From assembly GCA_050013235.1 (NCBI GenBank), contig JBEKFQ010000006.1:34850-98849 (forward strand): DNA of 64,000 nt, given 5' to 3'. The translations under genes were made by a program, and so were the position numbers. This document shows, piece by piece, positions 61,512 to 64,000 of the stretch (positions are counted from its first letter, which is position 1; every line of letters starts with the position of its first letter). A model generated the notes under the pieces. The model made no database searches, was not told the DNA's origin, and saw only the letters and a list, made by a program, of their open reading frames with translations. This DNA is from RH-AL1 sp050013235. GTDB lineage: Bacteria; Pseudomonadota; Alphaproteobacteria; Rhizobiales; Beijerinckiaceae.

Positions 61512-61613
61512 GGGCGCTTTCGGCTGATCGCTAACGACTCCTGGCTAAAAGGGTGCGCCGGCAAAAGACTCCACCCCCTTTCGGGAGTGAAGCCTTGGCA
61601 AGCCTCGAACTGG

Positions 61614-63085
61614 CTAGAATGCTTCTCCCGCCCCACCCTTACTCCGCGGCCGCCTGCCGCGAATCTCCGGCAAGCTTGGCGCGGGCGGCACGCCCGCCCG
61701 CGGGGCATAATCCGGTTGCACCTTGGCGAAATGGCCGGGCTGACGCTCCGCGATCTCTGCGGGGATGCCGCACGTGGCAGCAGCGATATTGCTGAAGAGA
61801 CGGCTCTTCTGCCCGGCGTCGAACAGGTTGAACAGCGCCGTCACCTGACCGCAATCGTCGTTGCCGTCGCGGTGATTGTAGTGGGCGGCATCGCCCGAGA
61901 TTTTCAACGGCGGCTCGGCAACCAAGCGGTCTTCCTTCGGGCCATTGAAAGAGTTCGGCTCGTAAAAGGCATCGGGGTTGGCCGGATTGGGCCTAAAATT
62001 CAACGCGCCATCCTTATGATAGGTGTTGACCGCCGTATGCGGACGGTTGACCGGCAGCGCCTCGTAATGCGTGCCGATGCGATGCCGGTGCGCGCCGGCA
62101 TAGGAGAAGATGCGCGCTTGCAGCATTTTATCCGGCGAGAAGCCGATGCCGGGCACCACATTCGAGGGCGAGAAGGGGGCCTGCTCGATCTCGTTGAAAT
62201 AATTCTCGGCGTTCCGGTTCAATTCGAGAATGCCGACGTCGATCATGGGGTATTCCGCGTGCGGCCACACTTTGGTGAGATCGAACGGATTGTACGAGGT
62301 CTTGTTCGCGTCGAGTTCCGGCATGATCTGGACTTACATTTTCCACTTCGGGAATTCGCCCTTCTCGATCCCGCCGAACAGAGCTTCCTGATAGCTCTCG
62401 CGCGTCTTGCCGGCGATCTCGTTCGCCTCGGCATTGGTATGGTGCGCATGGCCTTGCAGGGTCTTGCAGTGGAACTTCACCCAAAAGCGCTCGCCGTCCA
62501 CGTTCCAGAAGGAATAGGTATGCGAGCCGTAGCCGTTCATGTTCATCGGCGTTTGCGGCAGACCGCGATCCGACATGAGGATCGTCACCTGAGGCAGGCT
62601 CTCGGGCGACCGCGACCAGAAATCCCACATCGCCGTGGCGGAGCGCAGATTAATCTTGGGATGGCGCTTCCGTGTATGGATGAAATCGGGGAATTCTAGG
62701 GGGATCGCGAACGAAAAACACCGGCGTTTTATTGCCGGCGAGATCCCAATTGCCCTGCTTGGTGTAGAATTCCAGCGCGGAACCGCGCGCGTCGCGCTCC
62801 GCATCGGCCGCTCCGGCCTCGCCGGCGACGGTCGAGAAACGCGTGAGCATATCGGTCTTGGCGCCCGGCTCGAAGACCTTGGCGATCGTATATTTCGTGA
62901 TGTCGCGGGTGATGATCAGCGTGCCGAATGCGCCCCAACCCTTGGCATGGACGACACGCTCGGGAATCCGCTCGCGGTTCTGATGCGCCAGCTTTTCGAG
63001 AAGCTTGTAATCTTCGAGCAGCACCGGGCCGCGCGGACCGGCGGTCAGGCTATTCTAATTATCGGCAATGGGGGCGCCGGCAAGG
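61614..63085 (-). pseudogene. katA: Broken monofunctional catalase (katA remnant)
   Basis: Almost the full catalase can be followed on the minus strand but it is interrupted three times. Near the N-terminus a codon is TAG at 63057-63055 where relatives have Gln before NSLTAGPRGP. At 62699-62703 a run of five Cs shifts the frame before the PDFIH stretch. At 62336-62334 a TAA lies before VQIMPE. Heme and active-site blocks (RVVHAKG, NMNGYGSHTYS) are recognisable. The last 30 codons are unlike catalases. Upstream of the amber codon the frame also seems disturbed. Confidence 0.88.
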
Positions 63086-63114
63086 TAGTCAAAGTGACCA
63101 GCGCCGGGAGCCCG

Positions 63115-63357
63115 GTGCTGGATCATGCGCGCCGCGCGGTCGCGGCCGACGACGACGTGTTGGCGGCGGCGGCACGGCAATGCGATCCCAAGGGCGCGCC
63201 GCTGCGGCTCGGCATTATTCCGACTTTGGCCCCCTATCTGATGCCGCTACTCCTGCCGTTGTTACGAAATAAATCGCCAAGCTTGCGCCTGATGATTGTC
63301 GAGGATCTGACCGGACGCATCGTCGAGCACGTTCTCCACGGCGAACTCGATGCCGGC
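63115..63357 (+). pseudogene. oxyR: OxyR (LysR-type peroxide regulator) remnant
   Basis: An internal piece of about 80 codons matches OxyR: VLDHARRAVAADDDVL, then PLRLGIIPTLAPYLMPLLLP and LMIVEDLTGRIVEHVLHGELDA. The DNA-binding domain before it and the regulatory domain after it are absent or out of frame. It lies divergent to the broken katA, the usual oxyR-katA arrangement. Confidence 0.8.
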
Positions 63358-63669
63358 GAGCCCATCGGGATCGTTGACGAGACGACCATTCTTGCGCCCG
63401 GGAATGGCCGTATCTGCGGTCTAATTCGCAAAGGGCGGGCGGTTATCGCGGAAGACCGGGCCAAAGCGACGCCAGAGATCTCAACTCAAACCAAGCGTTT
63501 CAATACCATAGCGGATTGACGGCATATCATTTGCCTTTTGAATGCCATACCGTTCTACTTAACTTGGTAACAAAGGCTTTTCGCCGGTTGATTCTCGAAC
63601 GGAATTTTTCATTTTTAGTATCCGCGCCGGCGTGGTCAAGTGCAAGAGCTTATATTACGGAGAAGAGTC

Positions 63670-63942
63670 ATGAAGGGTGATACCAAGATTATCGAATATC
63701 TCAATAAAGGCCTGCGAAGCGAGCTGACGGCGGTTAGCCAGTATTGGCTCCATTTTCGTATGTTAGACAATTGGGGATATATCGACCTTGCGAAATATTG
63801 GCGCAAAGAGTCGATCGAAGAAATGAATCATGCGGACCGGTTTGTCGATCGCATTCTCTTTCTCGAGGGCTTTCCGAATGTGGCTTATCCCGTTGCCTCC
63901 GGTAAATCTATAAGTAGCGATTTGCAGCCTGTCGATAGCTAA
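63670..63942 (+). pseudogene. bfr: Bacterioferritin, shortened at the C-terminus
   Basis: The first 73 residues match bacterioferritin closely (IEYLNKGLRSELTAVSQYWLHFRMLDNWGY, IEEMNHADR). After ILFLEGFPN the sequence diverges and stops at 90 residues, against about 158 normally. The second half of the four-helix bundle and half the diiron ligands are lost. GGAGAAGAG precedes ATG 63670. I see no continuation before the window ends. Confidence 0.78.
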
Positions 63943-64000
63943 TTAAGTTGGCCGGTTTTGGTAGCACATCAAATGTCCGCTTCTTCTGCTTCTGTTGTCC

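Noticed and set aside
62635..63519. A 294-codon plus-strand frame across the katA-oxyR area as one gene
   Set aside because: Its left half is antisense to the catalase and only the middle part matches OxyR.
1..64000. CRISPR array, prophage or insertion sequence
   Set aside because: I found no regularly spaced direct repeats and no transposase or integrase gene in the window.

Overview
The window looks like a chromosomal nitrogen-fixation island from an alphaproteobacterium of the Hyphomicrobiales. The gene families and their arrangement fit the Beijerinckiaceae or relatives of Rhodopseudomonas and Bradyrhizobium. The reasons are a NifA with the oxygen-sensing four-cysteine linker, DraT/DraG control, a separate nifH, fixABCX next to nifW, and sigma-54 promoters with TGT-N10-ACA activator sites. 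The species cannot be named from the sequence alone.

Layout. (1) 1-3.3 kb: the end of an unidentified gene, a small Rieske protein, and a divergent pair made of an AAA+ ATPase and an unknown partner, with two candidate sigma-54 promoters between them. (2) 3.3-7.2 kb: iscA-nif, a short Nfu-type nifU, nifS, nifV, a truncated nifP/cysE and nifW. (3) 7.2-12 kb: fixABCX and modD. (4) 12-14 kb: ferredoxin, nifT and a SIR2-like protein. (5) 14-20.6 kb: nifB, a second ferredoxin, an IscA-like protein, a TPR-like protein, an LRV Fe-S protein, two nifZ genes, two nif-type unknowns, a DegT-family protein lacking the usual PLP lysine, and a 2Fe-2S ferredoxin. (6) 20.7-25 kb: a GST, a second Rieske protein, a truncated haemoglobin, several small unknown genes and a dienelactone-hydrolase-like protein. 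(7) 25.3-31.2 kb: a complete SUF operon (sufBCDSUT) with a sigma-54 promoter. (8) 31.3-34.7 kb: nifA and a monocistronic nifH ending in a strong terminator. (9) 34.9-37.8 kb: molybdenum genes (ModE-like HTH, a ModC TOBE tail, molbindin, a DUF2478-like protein, a YqeB-like protein) and a ModE-type box. (10) 38-39.9 kb: draG and draT. From the tRNA-Gln at 40.2 kb the content becomes ordinary: an Rrf2 regulator, an M48 protease, a zinc ABC operon with a Zur-like box, a tRNA-Leu, an HPF-cold-shock fusion, pncB, a LysR regulator, a molybdenum hydroxylase operon, pyrE and hicAB. The window ends in a decayed katA-oxyR locus and a shortened bacterioferritin.

How it works together. NifA with sigma-54 should switch on most of the first 34 kb. 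NifS, IscA, Nfu and SUF supply Fe-S clusters; NifB and NifV supply cofactor precursors; FixABCX and several ferredoxins supply low-potential electrons; ModD, Mop and ModE deal with molybdenum; DraT and DraG modify NifH. I see no nifD, nifK, nifE, nifN, nifX or nifQ here, so these must lie elsewhere. The Rieske proteins, globin, AAA+ pair, SIR2-like protein, lysine-less DegT and several 50-120 residue proteins are the least explained parts of the island.
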